Assembly (NCBI RefSeq): GCF_023169965.1 | Contig: NZ_AP025592.1 | Location: 1,984,001-2,048,000 of the forward strand | Origin: Anaeromyxobacter paludicola | GTDB taxonomy: Bacteria; Myxococcota; Myxococcia; Myxococcales; Anaeromyxobacteraceae | Reading direction: 5' to 3' | DNA: 64,000 nt | Shown here: piece by piece, positions 9,201 through 17,800 of the stretch | How the letters are laid out: the number at the start of each line of letters is the position of its first letter | Position numbering within the stretch: the first letter of the stretch is position 1 | Notes under the pieces: generated by a model | The model's database searches: none | What the model saw: only the letters and a program-made list of their open reading frames with translations | Told to the model about the DNA's origin: nothing | Translations under genes and position numbers: made by a program

Positions 9201-11987
9201 GAGCGCCGCCCGGGCCGCGCCCGACGTCCCGCGCGCCTGGGCCTCGAGCACCTCGGCGAGCGGCTCGTGGCGGCTCGCCGCCGCGTGGAGCCGCTCCAGC
9301 GCCGGGAGCGCCCGGGCCGCCGCGCCCGCGTCGAGCGCGCGCGCCTCGGCGTAGGCGCCGCAGGCCCGCTCCGGATCGTCCAGGCGCTCCGCCAGCGCGC
9401 CGAGGGCGAGCGCCAGCTCCGCCCGCGGGGATGGCGGGAGGAGCGCCAGCGCCGCGGCGTAGAGGTCGGCGAGCGCGCCGAGCCGGCCGGTCTCCTCGGC
9501 CAGGGCGGCGAGCCGCTCGCGCAGCGCGCCGTCGCCGGGGTCCTCGCGAAACGCGCCGGCCAGCGCCTCGAAGCGACCGGCCGGGTCGCCGAGCCGCTCG
9601 CGCAGCGCCGCCACCGCGAGGTGGAGCGCCTTGCGCTCGGACGGCGCGGCGGCGGACGCGGCTCGCCGCTCCCGCGCCGCGGCGAGCCCCGCGAGGTCGC
9701 CGGTCCGCTCGCAGGCCCGCTCGAGCGCCGCCGTCGCCACCGGGTGGCCCGGCTCGGCGGCGGCCGCCGCCTCGAGCAGCGCCCGCGCCTCGGCCGCGCC
9801 CGGGTCCTCGTCGAGCACCTGCGCCGCGAGCGCCACCGCGCCCTCGCGGTCGAGGAGGGGGCCCGCCCGCAGGGCCGCGAGCCTGAGCCGCAGCGCCCGG
9901 GCGGCGGCGCGGTCGCCGTCGCGATCGGCGAGCGCGAGCTCCCGCGCGAGCACCTCGGCGAGCTCGGCCTCGCGGCCGGCGGCGGCGCAGAGGGCGTCGA
10001 GGCGCGAGAGCGCGGCCCGGTCCTCGGGCCGCAGGGCGGCGAGCCGCCGCAGGCAGGCGGCGGCGCCGGCGGCGTCCCCCTGTCCCTCGAGCACGGCGGC
10101 CAGCTCGTCGAGCGCCGCCGCCCGGGCGGCCTCCTCCGGCTCGGCCACCTCGAGGGCCCGCAGCGCCTCGGCGAGCGGCTCCGCCTCCGCGCGCGCCCGG
10201 TGCCAGGCGGCGAGCCAGCGCCACGCCTCGAGGTCCTGCGGCAGGTCGCGCAGGAGCCGTCGCCAGGCGTCGGCCGCGTCCTCCGGCGCCGCCGCCGCGA
10301 GGAGCCGCGCCGCCGCGCGCCGCAGCGCCACCTGCCGCTCCGGCGCGCGCGCCCGGGCCGCGCACTCCCCGAAGAGCGCCCGCAGCGAGGCCGGCTGGCC
10401 GGCGGCGGCCGCGAGCGCCTCCACCTGCTCGAGCGCGCCCGCGGCGTCGGGGTCCTCGCGCAGCGCCGCCGCGGCGGCCTCGAGCGCGCCGGGAGCATCG
10501 GAGAGCGGCCCGGCCCGGAGCCGGGAGAGCTCGAGCAGGAGCGCCGCCCGCCGCGCGGGGTCGGTCGCGCGGGCGAGCCGCCAGCCCAGCGCCGCGGCGC
10601 GCCGGTCCGGCCGCCGCTCCGCCGCGAAGATCGGGTCGAGCAGCTCGCAGGCCGGCTCCGCCGCCGGGCCGCCGCCCGCCGCGAGCGCCTCCACCGCGGC
10701 GAGCGCGCCGGGGTGGCGCGGGGCGCGCCGGAGCGCCTCCCTGAGGGCCGCGAGCGCCCCGGGCTCGTCGTCGAGCCGGCCCCGCCGCAGCTCCGCCCGG
10801 CGCACCTCGAGATCCGCGGCCGCCGCGGGATCCCCGCGGCGATCGGCCGCGCGCGCCTCGCGCCCGAGCGCCTCGTCGAGCTCGCTCCAGCGCTCCGAGG
10901 TGCCGAGCAGCCGCGCCAGCAGCGCGGCCGCCTGCGGGTCGTCGGGGGAAACGGCGAGGAGCTGCCGGCAGGCGTCCACCGCGCCCGCCACGTCACCCTG
11001 CTCGGCCCGCATGTCCGCCACCTCCAGCAAGAGCTCGCGCCGCCGGCCGGGGTCGGGCTCGCGCGCCGCCTGCCCCTGCAGCGCCGCGAGCGCGCCGGCC
11101 CGGTCGCCGCGCCGGGCCCGCACCCGCGCCAGCTCGGCGAGCGGCTCCGGCGCGCCCCCCTCCGCGGCGCGGGCGAGCCAGGCCTCCGCCAGGTCGAGCG
11201 CGCCGCGCGCGGCGTGGAGCCGGCCCACCCGCAGGAGCAGCGTCGCCCGGCCCTCGCCGTGCGCGAGCGCGCAGGCCCGCGAGAGCGCCCGGGCCGCGCC
11301 GTCGAGCTCCCCGAGCCGCTCGCAGAGGGCGCCCAGCTCGGCCTGCAGCGGCCCCTCCTCGGCCGGATCGGCCGCCTCGAGCCGGATCGTCAGCACCTGC
11401 GCGAGCCGCCGCGGATCGCCGCTCTCCCGCGCCGCGTCCTCGAGGAGCCGCGCGGCCCCCGCGCGCGCCGGCGCGAGCGAGAGCAGCCGCTCGACGGCCT
11501 GGAGCGACGCCGCCGCCTCGCCGGCGGCCGCGCCGTCCGCGAGCCGCTCGCCGTGGTGGGCGAGGAGCGCGGGCCAGGCGAGCGCGTCGAGGTCCGGCGA
11601 GCCCTCGGCGGCGGCGGCCAGCTCGGCGCGGAGCGGCCGGGCGTCCGCCGCGGGCAGCGCCAGCGCCGCCTCGGCCACCACCCGCGCCCAGGCGAGGCGC
11701 GCGCCGCAGCGCTCGGCGGCGGCGCGCAGGGCGCTCCGCAGCCCGGGGTCCCGGGGCGCCGCGCGGACGGCGCGGGCGAGGGCCACGAAGGCCGGCGCGG
11801 CCTGCTGGAGCTCCTCCTCCCAGATCCGCGCCAGCTGCCGGTCGATCCGGACCCGCTCCTCCGCGCTCGCCGCGCGCCCGCGCTCCTCCTCGAGCCGCCG
11901 CAGCCGGTCCCGCGGCGAGGCCGGCGCCGCCTCGCCGGCGACGGGGCGCAGCACGGTGAGCGGCGGTGGGGAGCGGTGGACGCTCAC
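6246..11987 (-). CDS. gltI: Gliding motility protein GltI (AgmK): giant TPR protein
   Basis: 1913 aa, almost wholly Ala/Leu/Arg/Glu-rich helical repeats of 34-38 residues of TPR type, for example HLGELEAGLGEAARAAAAW and GELRRSGLGDDAGALAAWE. There is no signal peptide or transmembrane helix, so it should be cytosolic. In Myxococcus, AgmK/GltI is a very large TPR scaffold in the gliding complex; as I recall it is close to twice this length. The GTG at 11987 has AAGG five bases upstream. The stop overlaps the alternative start of gltJ, so the two are translationally coupled. Placement between gltH and gltJ matches the known gene order and is the main support for the name, because the repeat sequence is low in complexity. 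Confidence 0.87.
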   Translation of the reverse strand: MSVHRSPPPLTVLRPVAGEAAPASPRDRLRRLEEERGRAASAEERVRIDRQLARIWEEELQQAAPAFVALARAVRAAPRDPGLRSALRAAAERCGARLAWARVVAEAALALPAADARPLRAELAAAAEGSPDLDALAWPALLAHHGERLADGAAAGEAAASLQAVERLLSLAPARAGAARLLEDAARESGDPRRLAQVLTIRLEAADPAEEGPLQAELGALCERLGELDGAARALSRACALAHGEGRATLLLRVGRLHAARGALDLAEAWLARAAEGGAPEPLAELARVRARRGDRAGALAALQGQAAREPDPGRRRELLLEVADMRAEQGDVAGAVDACRQLLAVSPDDPQAAALLARLLGTSERWSELDEALGREARAADRRGDPAAAADLEVRRAELRRGRLDDEPGALAALREALRRAPRHPGALAAVEALAAGGGPAAEPACELLDPIFAAERRPDRRAAALGWRLARATDPARRAALLLELSRLRAGPLSDAPGALEAAAAALREDPDAAGALEQVEALAAAAGQPASLRALFGECAARARAPERQVALRRAAARLLAAAAPEDAADAWRRLLRDLPQDLEAWRWLAAWHRARAEAEPLAEALRALEVAEPEEAARAAALDELAAVLEGQGDAAGAAACLRRLAALRPEDRAALSRLDALCAAAGREAELAEVLARELALADRDGDRAAARALRLRLAALRAGPLLDREGAVALAAQVLDEDPGAAEARALLEAAAAAEPGHPVATAALERACERTGDLAGLAAARERRAASAAAPSERKALHLAVAALRERLGDPAGRFEALAGAFREDPGDGALRERLAALAEETGRLGALADLYAAALALLPPSPRAELALALGALAERLDDPERACGAYAEARALDAGAAARALPALERLHAAASRHEPLAEVLEAQARGTSGAARAALLMRLARLHEERLGRPEDALRAWEAARAADPDALEALRALARLDEAAGRRASLCERLAALRAHASDPADRAGLAAREAELLEALGDPAGAAERWRAGLEEPASGWPAATRAERWSHLGELEAGLGEAARAAAAWREALLAEPQYLPALRALRQVHAAAGEPGALQGVLRRLAALEDGEAEGEARLALAEALLSSGERREAAEQGRRALAALSGEAELARLARVFDEAGSAEGAARVAEARAERAATAAAWADAAARWAAAGGAGAREAAALSRALELDPAHRPAWERLRALRAAEGDWRARAALDEAFLPSLPAGERRALRRELARAQEERLREPALAFLGWCRALQEWPEDAEALAEARRLGTETGQLEELAGVVEDLAEAAAGPQRARLLLSLGELRRSGLGDDAGALAAWEAAAEAAPGEPAPLEAIAALQEARGDAAGLVAALERQAEAAAEPARKAALLRRAAALQEERLSDGAGAEGSLRRAWELDPGEGALEPLAGLLARQRRFGDLADLLARAAQAAAPGEPRRALLARLAELRQRELRDDAGAVAAWRDAAAVDPADPGPWRALSALHAAAGRQAEACEALERLAALSPEPGERAEALGRAAALAEEALHDAPRAVAASEALLRLRPGEPAAVARLGRLYRALRRLEPLDALLAARIREAEGEEALALRLERAALLERDLGDRAGAAAVLREALAEAPRSAEALLALCALDEAAGRLGEAAELLARLAALAPDGAARAAALTRLGELHASRRGDAAAAEAVLRQALEADPGHLPALRAARALAESGGDRERAEQLLEAEARHAGSPAEAAALYLGLAARRLDREDGAAAARACAAALERAPGDLDALRLAAELALSLGELSRAHLLLAARVQGLGAAGEVAAPELPPALARLGWVSERLGRAEEARGAFRRALELDPGQRLALAGLARLAAAGGSAEEALRAGEAWRAADPDAAPEVEAVFRAAAARLGGGRVSHA

Positions 11988-12024
11988 GGATGCCTTCTGG
12001 GCGGCAGGGGAAGGGCCTGCTCCG

Positions 12025-12651
12025 CTAGAAGGTGTAGGTCACGGTCGGCGTGACGGCGAGCCCCGGAGCCCCCGCCGAGACGGCGTAGATCCCGTCCAGC
12101 GCCAGCCCGATCGAGAAGTGGCGCAGGTGCGTGTAGTACTCCAGCCCGGGACCGCCCCCGAGGAGCAGGTCGCTCGACCCGAACAGCCCGTCGGGGCGGG
12201 TGGCGAGCCAGCCGGCCCGCCCGTGCAGGTACAGCAGGAGCCGGTCCACCCCCTGCCGGTCGGCGCCGCGCCAGACGGCGGCGCGCAGGTCGCCCCCGAT
12301 CATCAGGAGGTCGAAGGCTCCGTACGAGGGGCTCGCGCTCGCGTTGCCGACCAGCACCACCCCCGCGAGCGCGAAGCGGTCGCCGAGCTCGGTCCCGAGC
12401 CGCGCCCCGGCGAGCCAGCCGCTGGCGGCGCCGCCCCCGGCGCCGGCGTAGGGGTAGCGCGCGCGGTCGGCGACCCGGGTCTTGAAGAGCGTGAACCAGC
12501 CGGTCTCGAGCGTGGTGAAGGCGCCGTGCTCCACCTCGTGGAAGCGCGGCGCGCGCGGGTCCTCCTCGAGCGGCGGGGCCGGCTCGGCGGCCCGGGCGGC
12601 GGCCGCGGCGAGCAGCACGGCGAGCCCGAGCGCGGCGCGGGTCGGGGTCAT
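12025..12651 (-). CDS. gltH: Outer-membrane beta-barrel protein, GltH by position
   Basis: 208 aa with a signal peptide (cleavage near AARAAEP), alternating-residue strands rich in Gly, Tyr and Leu, and the typical barrel C-terminus TVTYTF ending in Phe. ATG 12651 lies one base after the gltG stop, with GGAGG five bases upstream, so the two genes are translationally coupled. In Myxococcus, GltH is one of the outer-membrane barrels that, with GltA, GltB, GltC and GltK, connect the motor to the cell surface. The name rests on barrel features and on position between gltG and gltI; other small gliding barrels such as the CglE type cannot be excluded. Confidence 0.8.
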   Translation of the reverse strand: MTPTRAALGLAVLLAAAAARAAEPAPPLEEDPRAPRFHEVEHGAFTTLETGWFTLFKTRVADRARYPYAGAGGGAASGWLAGARLGTELGDRFALAGVVLVGNASASPSYGAFDLLMIGGDLRAAVWRGADRQGVDRLLLYLHGRAGWLATRPDGLFGSSDLLLGGGPGLEYYTHLRHFSIGLALDGIYAVSAGAPGLAVTPTVTYTF

Positions 12652-12652
12652 G

Positions 12653-14509
12653 TCAGCCTCCTCCGGAGGAGCGCAGGATCCAGGGGTACTTGATGAGCGC
12701 GATCCCCCCGCCCTTCGGCTTCGGGAAGTCCCAGGTGGCGATGCGCGACAGCATGCAGTCGTGCACCGCGCCGTTCTTGAGCGTGGTCTCGGCCCCCTCC
12801 ACCGAGAGGCGGCTGGCGCGCCCGTCGGGGCCGATCTGCCAGCGCACCGAGACCTTCCCGGCGAGGCGCGGGTCCACCGCGAGCTGCTGCTCGTAGCAGT
12901 AGCGGATCTGGGAGGCGTGGTCGCGGATCACCTTGCGGACCAGCTCCGCGTCCACCGCCCCGAGGACGCGGGCGTCGTCGGTGGCGATGGCCACCGCGCG
13001 ATCGCCCTTCTTGCCGAGCCCGCCCACGCCGTCGCCGTAGCCGGCGAGCCCGCCGCCGCGGCCGCGCGTGCCGACCGCGCCGATGCCGATGGTGTCGCCC
13101 GCGCCGCCGCCGCCCGGGCCGGCGCCCTTGAGCCCGAGCCCGCCGGCCCCGCGGCTGTCGGCCACCACCGGGCCGAAGAGGTTCCCGACGGCGCCCTGGA
13201 GGTCGCCGCCGAGGCCGCCCTGCCCGAAGATGGTCGAGAGGCCGGCCTGGCCGTTGCGCCCGCGCACCGCCGCGAGGAGGCCGAGGTTGCGCACCTGCTC
13301 GCGCGAGCGCGGGTCCACGGCGCGCGGGGCGCTCCGCCCCTCGGTGCGCGGCGCGTCCTTGCGCCCCATCTGCCCCTCGACCCCGCGGTGGCGGGCGGCC
13401 CGCTCGCCCGGATCGCCGGCGCGCTCCGCGGCGCGCTTCAGCTTCTCGACGTACGGGTCGCGCCGCGGCGGCTCGGCCGGCATGACCCAGCGCGCCAGCC
13501 GCTGCGGCGCGGGGCGCTCGTAGCCGCGCGCGTCCCCCTTGGCGTCGCTCACCGCGAGCGCCACCAGCGCCGCCTCGCCGGCGAGGAGCAGCAGGAAGAG
13601 CCGGGCGAACTTGAGCTCGAGCTGCCTCCAGAGCGGCGAGACCGCGGCCCGGGGCGGCGTGCGCGGCCAGGCCTCGAGCGTGAGCCCCGACCCGAGCTCG
13701 ACGCGCACGAAGCCGCGCGCCGGCACCGTCACCGAGCGCACGCCCTCGGCCGCCTCGGGCAGCGCCTCGCCGCGCTCGCAGAGCTCGGCGAGCGGGCGCG
13801 CCCGGCCGTCCTCCAGCCGCGCGCCGGTCATCGCCGCGCCGAAGGAGAGCCGGTGCTCGCCCCCCTCGAAGCGCAGGACCGGGAACTCCGGCTCCGGGAG
13901 GAGCTCGGCCGGCACCTCGATGGCGCAGCGGGGCCCGTCGCCGATGCGCACCGGCTGGGCGGGGCGGGCGAAGGTCCCGCAGGCGAGGAGCGCGTCGCCC
14001 CAGAAGAGCCGGAGCTCGACCCCGGCCCCGCCCTCCGCGGCCGCCGCCGCGTCCCCGGCGCGCGCGGGGGCGGCCTGCTCCGGCACCACCGGCTCCGGCT
14101 CGGGCGGCGGCGCCGGCCGCGGCGGGTCCTCGGGGGCCGGCTGGATGGGCGGGCGCGGCGTCTCCGCCGGCTCCGCGAGGTTCATGGCGGTGTTGGCGGC
14201 GAGGACGATCCGCAGCGCGCCGAGCGTGATCTGGTCGCCCGGCCGGAGCGGGCCGCGGCTCACCCGGCGCCCGTTCACGATGGTCCCGGCGGCGCTGCCC
14301 ATGTCCACGATCGACAGGGCGCCGTCCCCGCCCACCTCGATGACCGAGTGGAGCCGCGCCACCCGCTCGTCCTCGAGCCGGAGGTGGGCGGTGGCGAGCC
14401 GGCCGATCTTGATCACCTGCCGGTCGAACCGCTCGGTCCGGACGAGCTCGTCTCCGCGGTAGACCTCGAGCGTGATGGGGCTCGCCATGGCTGCGCACCG
14501 GGCGCCCAC
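12653..14509 (-). CDS. gltG: Gliding motility protein GltG (PglI): FHA domain, one TM, AgmX/PglI C-terminal domain
   Basis: 618 aa. Cytosolic FHA domain at about 12-110 with Gly36-Arg37, His54 and a TIVNG turn, so phosphothreonine binding looks intact. A Pro-rich linker leads to a second FHA-like beta domain (VELRLFWGDALLACG onward). One transmembrane helix lies at about 302-322 (RLFLLLLAGEAALVALAVS). A Gly-rich periplasmic stretch follows, and a TonB-like AgmX/PglI C-terminal domain closes it (HASQIRYCYEQQLAVDPRL, KVSVRWQIGPDG). The GTG at 14509 follows the gltF stop by one base and has GGAG seven bases upstream; ATG 14488 is a weaker alternative. The Myxococcus homologue is an inner-membrane member of the gliding complex. 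Confidence 0.9.
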   Translation of the reverse strand: MGARCAAMASPITLEVYRGDELVRTERFDRQVIKIGRLATAHLRLEDERVARLHSVIEVGGDGALSIVDMGSAAGTIVNGRRVSRGPLRPGDQITLGALRIVLAANTAMNLAEPAETPRPPIQPAPEDPPRPAPPPEPEPVVPEQAAPARAGDAAAAAEGGAGVELRLFWGDALLACGTFARPAQPVRIGDGPRCAIEVPAELLPEPEFPVLRFEGGEHRLSFGAAMTGARLEDGRARPLAELCERGEALPEAAEGVRSVTVPARGFVRVELGSGLTLEAWPRTPPRAAVSPLWRQLELKFARLFLLLLAGEAALVALAVSDAKGDARGYERPAPQRLARWVMPAEPPRRDPYVEKLKRAAERAGDPGERAARHRGVEGQMGRKDAPRTEGRSAPRAVDPRSREQVRNLGLLAAVRGRNGQAGLSTIFGQGGLGGDLQGAVGNLFGPVVADSRGAGGLGLKGAGPGGGGAGDTIGIGAVGTRGRGGGLAGYGDGVGGLGKKGDRAVAIATDDARVLGAVDAELVRKVIRDHASQIRYCYEQQLAVDPRLAGKVSVRWQIGPDGRASRLSVEGAETTLKNGAVHDCMLSRIATWDFPKPKGGGIALIKYPWILRSSGGG

Positions 14510-14510
14510 G

Positions 14511-14810
14511 TCACAGCTCCGACCCGGCCTGCTTCACCTTCTCCCGCCAGCTCTCCCTGATCCGGATGAGGCTCGAGTGGTCCACCTTCTTGCGGGACTC
14601 CACGTACTCGCCGTCGGGCCGGGTGAGGTCGCCCTGGATGGTGTCGTCGTCGAAGTTGATGACGGTCTTCTTCTCGTACTCGACGCGGGGGGCCGGCCTC
14701 GCCGTCCCCGCCGCCTGCGGCTCCGCCCCGGGCGCCGCGCCGGCCGCCGCCGGAACGCCGAGCCCCACCACCGCCGCCAGCACCGCCGCCCTCGTCCCGA
14801 GCCTCGCCAT
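14511..14810 (-). CDS. gltF: Gliding motility protein GltF-like, small periplasmic protein
   Basis: 99 aa from ATG 14810, with a GGGGAC site upstream. It has a signal peptide (VLAAVVGLGVPAAAGAA) and one small charged domain: RVEYEKKTVINFDDDTIQGD, then RPDGEYVESRKKVDHSSLI and RESWREKVKQAGSEL. The gene lies between gltD and gltG, where gltF is expected. Family biochemistry is unknown; in Myxococcus it belongs to the periplasmic part of the gliding complex. Starting at the upstream GTG 14870 would spoil the signal peptide. The 66 bp before it shows no clear promoter, so it is read with gltD. Confidence 0.78.
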   Translation of the reverse strand: MARLGTRAAVLAAVVGLGVPAAAGAAPGAEPQAAGTARPAPRVEYEKKTVINFDDDTIQGDLTRPDGEYVESRKKVDHSSLIRIRESWREKVKQAGSEL

Positions 14811-14876
14811 GACGTCCCCGCTCCGCGTGATCCGCCCGAAAGTAAGCGCACTGCCGGGCCTGTCCGGCACGGCCGC

Positions 14877-17800
14877 TCAAGGGGCCTTGCCGGCGGCGGC
14901 AGGGCGCTCGTCCTGCCGGGGCCCGCCCGGCTGCCCGCTGCTCGCCACGCGCCGCTCCTCGCACCCCGCGAGGAGCCGGCGCCGGTCGGCCGCCGTCGCC
15001 GGACCGGCCAGCGCGGCGTACCGCTCGAGCTCGGCGCGCGCGGGCTCGCACGCGTGGCGGTCCTGGGCGAGCAGCACGGCGCGGGCGAGGTGGACCTCCG
15101 GCAGCGCGTCCCCGGCGAGCCGCCCGGCCTCCGCGTAGGCCGCGAGCGCCTCCTCCGGCTTGCCCTGGTGTCGCCGCGCGACCCCGAGCGCCAGCCGCGC
15201 CGGGGCGTCGCGCGGGTCGTCCGCCGCGAGGGCCTCGGCGCCCCGGCCCACCTCGCCCCAGGCCTCGCGCGCGAGCGAGAGCCGCACCAGCTCGCGCGAC
15301 AGGACGGGCGCGCCCGGGCCGCTCGCGGCGCGGCGCCAGGTCGCGGCGGCGGCGTTCGCGTCCCCCCGGCGCTCCAGCACCCGCCCCTGGACGAGCGGGA
15401 TCCACGGATCGGCCGGATCGACCTTGGCCGCCTCGAGCGCGAGGAGCCCGGCGAGGTCGAGCTGGCCCTGGGCCAGGGCCGCGCGCGCCAGGAGCGCGTG
15501 CGCCCCCTTCACGCGCGGATCGCGCGCCACCGCCTCCCGCCCGAGCTGCGCCGCGCCCGCCGCGTCGCCGGCGACGAGCCGCGCCAGCCCGCGCCGCACG
15601 CGGTCGGCCGGGGCGTCGCCGACCACCTGCCCCGCCCGCGCTTCCGCCAGGACCCGCTCGGCCGGCGAAGGCGGCGCGTCAAAGGAGGGCCAGGGCACCC
15701 GCTCCGGCGCCGGGGCCGCCGCGTCCGGGTCGAGCTCCCGGAGCGCCGCCGCGGCCCCCCGGGCGCACCCGCTCGCCACGCCGTGCGCCCGGGCCTGCGT
15801 GACCGCGAGGGCGAGCCCCTCCACCGCCTTCTTGCGCGGGGCCGCCGCCTGGGCCGCGAGCTGCGCCCGGTACTCCTTCGCGAGCTCCGGATCGCGCCGG
15901 AGCTCCGCCGGGACCGGCGCCTGGACCAGCGCGGCCGCGAAGTGCTGGTAGCCGGCGCCGATCCGGTACAGCGCGCAGACCGCCGGCGCCGCCGCCTCGA
16001 GCTTCACCACCTCGGTGTAGCGACGCTGCAGGTCGACGAGCCGCCGCCCCTTCTCGGCCACGCGCGCCGCCAGCCGCCGGGCCGGCACCGCGAGGCCGAT
16101 CCGCTCGTACTCCGCGAAGGGCCGATCGAGCTCGTCCACCAGCGCGCCGGCGGCGAGCGCCACCCCGGCCTCGCCGGCCTGGGCGCGCTCCTGCCGCCAG
16201 CGGCGCAGCGCGACGGCGCGATCGCGCCGGGCCCCCGCCGCGTCGCCGGCCTCCTCGCGCAGCCGGGCGATCCACTGCTGCGCCTCGAACCAGGGCCGGC
16301 CCGCGGGCGCCCAGCGCCGCTGGAACGCCTCGAGCTGCCGCGCCGCGCGCCCGTAGGCCTGCTGCCGCTCGTACACGCCCGCGAGCGAGCGGAACACCTG
16401 CGGCGTCTCGCTCGCCTCGGGGAACGCGGCCACGAAGGCGAGCCGGTCCGCCTCGGCGCGCGCGAGCTGGCCCAGCCCCTCGCGGTAGACGCCGGCGTCG
16501 TGCAGGGCGTCCTGCGCCGCCTTCGCCTCGAACCGGGGCTGCGGCGCCGGGGGCGCGTCCCCGCCCCGCCGCGCCCCGCGCCGCGGCCGGGCGGCCCGGT
16601 CGCGCTCGGCCTTCCAGCCCGCGAAGTAGCGCTCGTAGGCGTCGGCCGCGCCGGCGAAGTCGGCGAGCGCCGCGGCGTCGGCGCCGCTCGCGAGGAGCGC
16701 GCGCGCCGCGAGCGGGTGCGCGGGGTGCCGGTCCCAGAGCGCCCGCCGCGCCGCCGTGGCGCGGGGCAGGTCGCCCGCCTTCCCGAAGTCCACCGCCGCG
16801 TCGAAGAGGGCGGTCGGGGCGAGCCCCGAGCCGGGCCAGTCGGTCGCGAAGGCGAGGTAGGCCCTGGCGGCCTCGCCGTAGCGCCCCGCCTTCTCCTCCT
16901 GCTCCACGAGCTTGAAGGCGCTCTGCTCGACCACGCGCACCAGGTCGGCGGCGAGCTCGGGGTGGGCCTCGAGCAGCTCGCGCCGGCCGTAGAGCCTTCG
17001 CGCCCACTCGCCGGTGGCGCGCACGTCGCCGAGCAGGTTCTCGGCGTCGAGCAGGAGGTTGGCCGCGTAGCCCGCGACCGGGTGGCGCGGGTGCTCGAGG
17101 GCGATGGCGGCGAAGAGCGCCGCGGCCTCCTTCGGCTCGTCGTGCCGGTAGCGGAGGCGGGCCGCCTGGTAGGTCGCCTCCACCGCCTTGTCGCCTTTGG
17201 GGAGGCGCGCCGTGTAGCGCAGGCAGGCGTCGAGGAGCTGCCGCTCCTCCTTCGTCCAGGGGCGCGCGGCGTGCGCCTCGGGCTGGCCCGGCGCGGGTCC
17301 GGCGCCGCCCGGCGTCGCCCGGAGCACCGCGTCGTAGGAGAAGATGGCCCCCTCGAGCGCGTCGCCGAGCCAGCGCCCGGGGGCGCCGCCGCGCGCCGAC
17401 GGGTCGAGCGCCGCGACCCGGGCGTAGGCGTCGCCCGCCTCCTGGAACCGGCCCAGCGCGAAGAGCAGCTCGGCGTGGAAGAAGCCCATCTCGTAGGCGC
17501 GCGGCCCCTCGGGGAAGAGCGCGAGGTGGTCGCGGTAGAGGTCGGCGGCGAGCTGCGCGGTGGCCGGCTCCCGGGTCTTGCGCCACTCGTTGTGGTACTG
17601 GACCGCGAGCGTGCGGAGCGTGTTCTCCGCCTCCCGCCGCGCCGCGGCGAGCACCTCGGCCTGCCGCGCGTCCCCGGCCGCCCCGCCCCGCTCCGCGGCG
17701 CGCACCAGGTCCACGAACTTCCCGGCCTGCTGCACCGCGAGCTCCTTCTTCCCGAGCCGGCCGGCGGCGGTCACGATGCGCGACTGGAAGAGCGCGGCGT

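Noticed and set aside
5281-10365. Second long minus-strand frame overlapping gltI and gltJ
   Set aside because: Composition is almost only Gly, Ala and Arg; it is the shifted frame of the real TPR gene.
5628-12053. Plus-strand open frame of more than 2100 codons opposite gltI and gltJ
   Set aside because: Arg/Pro/Glu-rich, with no domain or ribosome-binding site. Stop codons are rare in antisense frames of such GC-rich DNA, and the minus-strand genes have clear domains and coupled starts.
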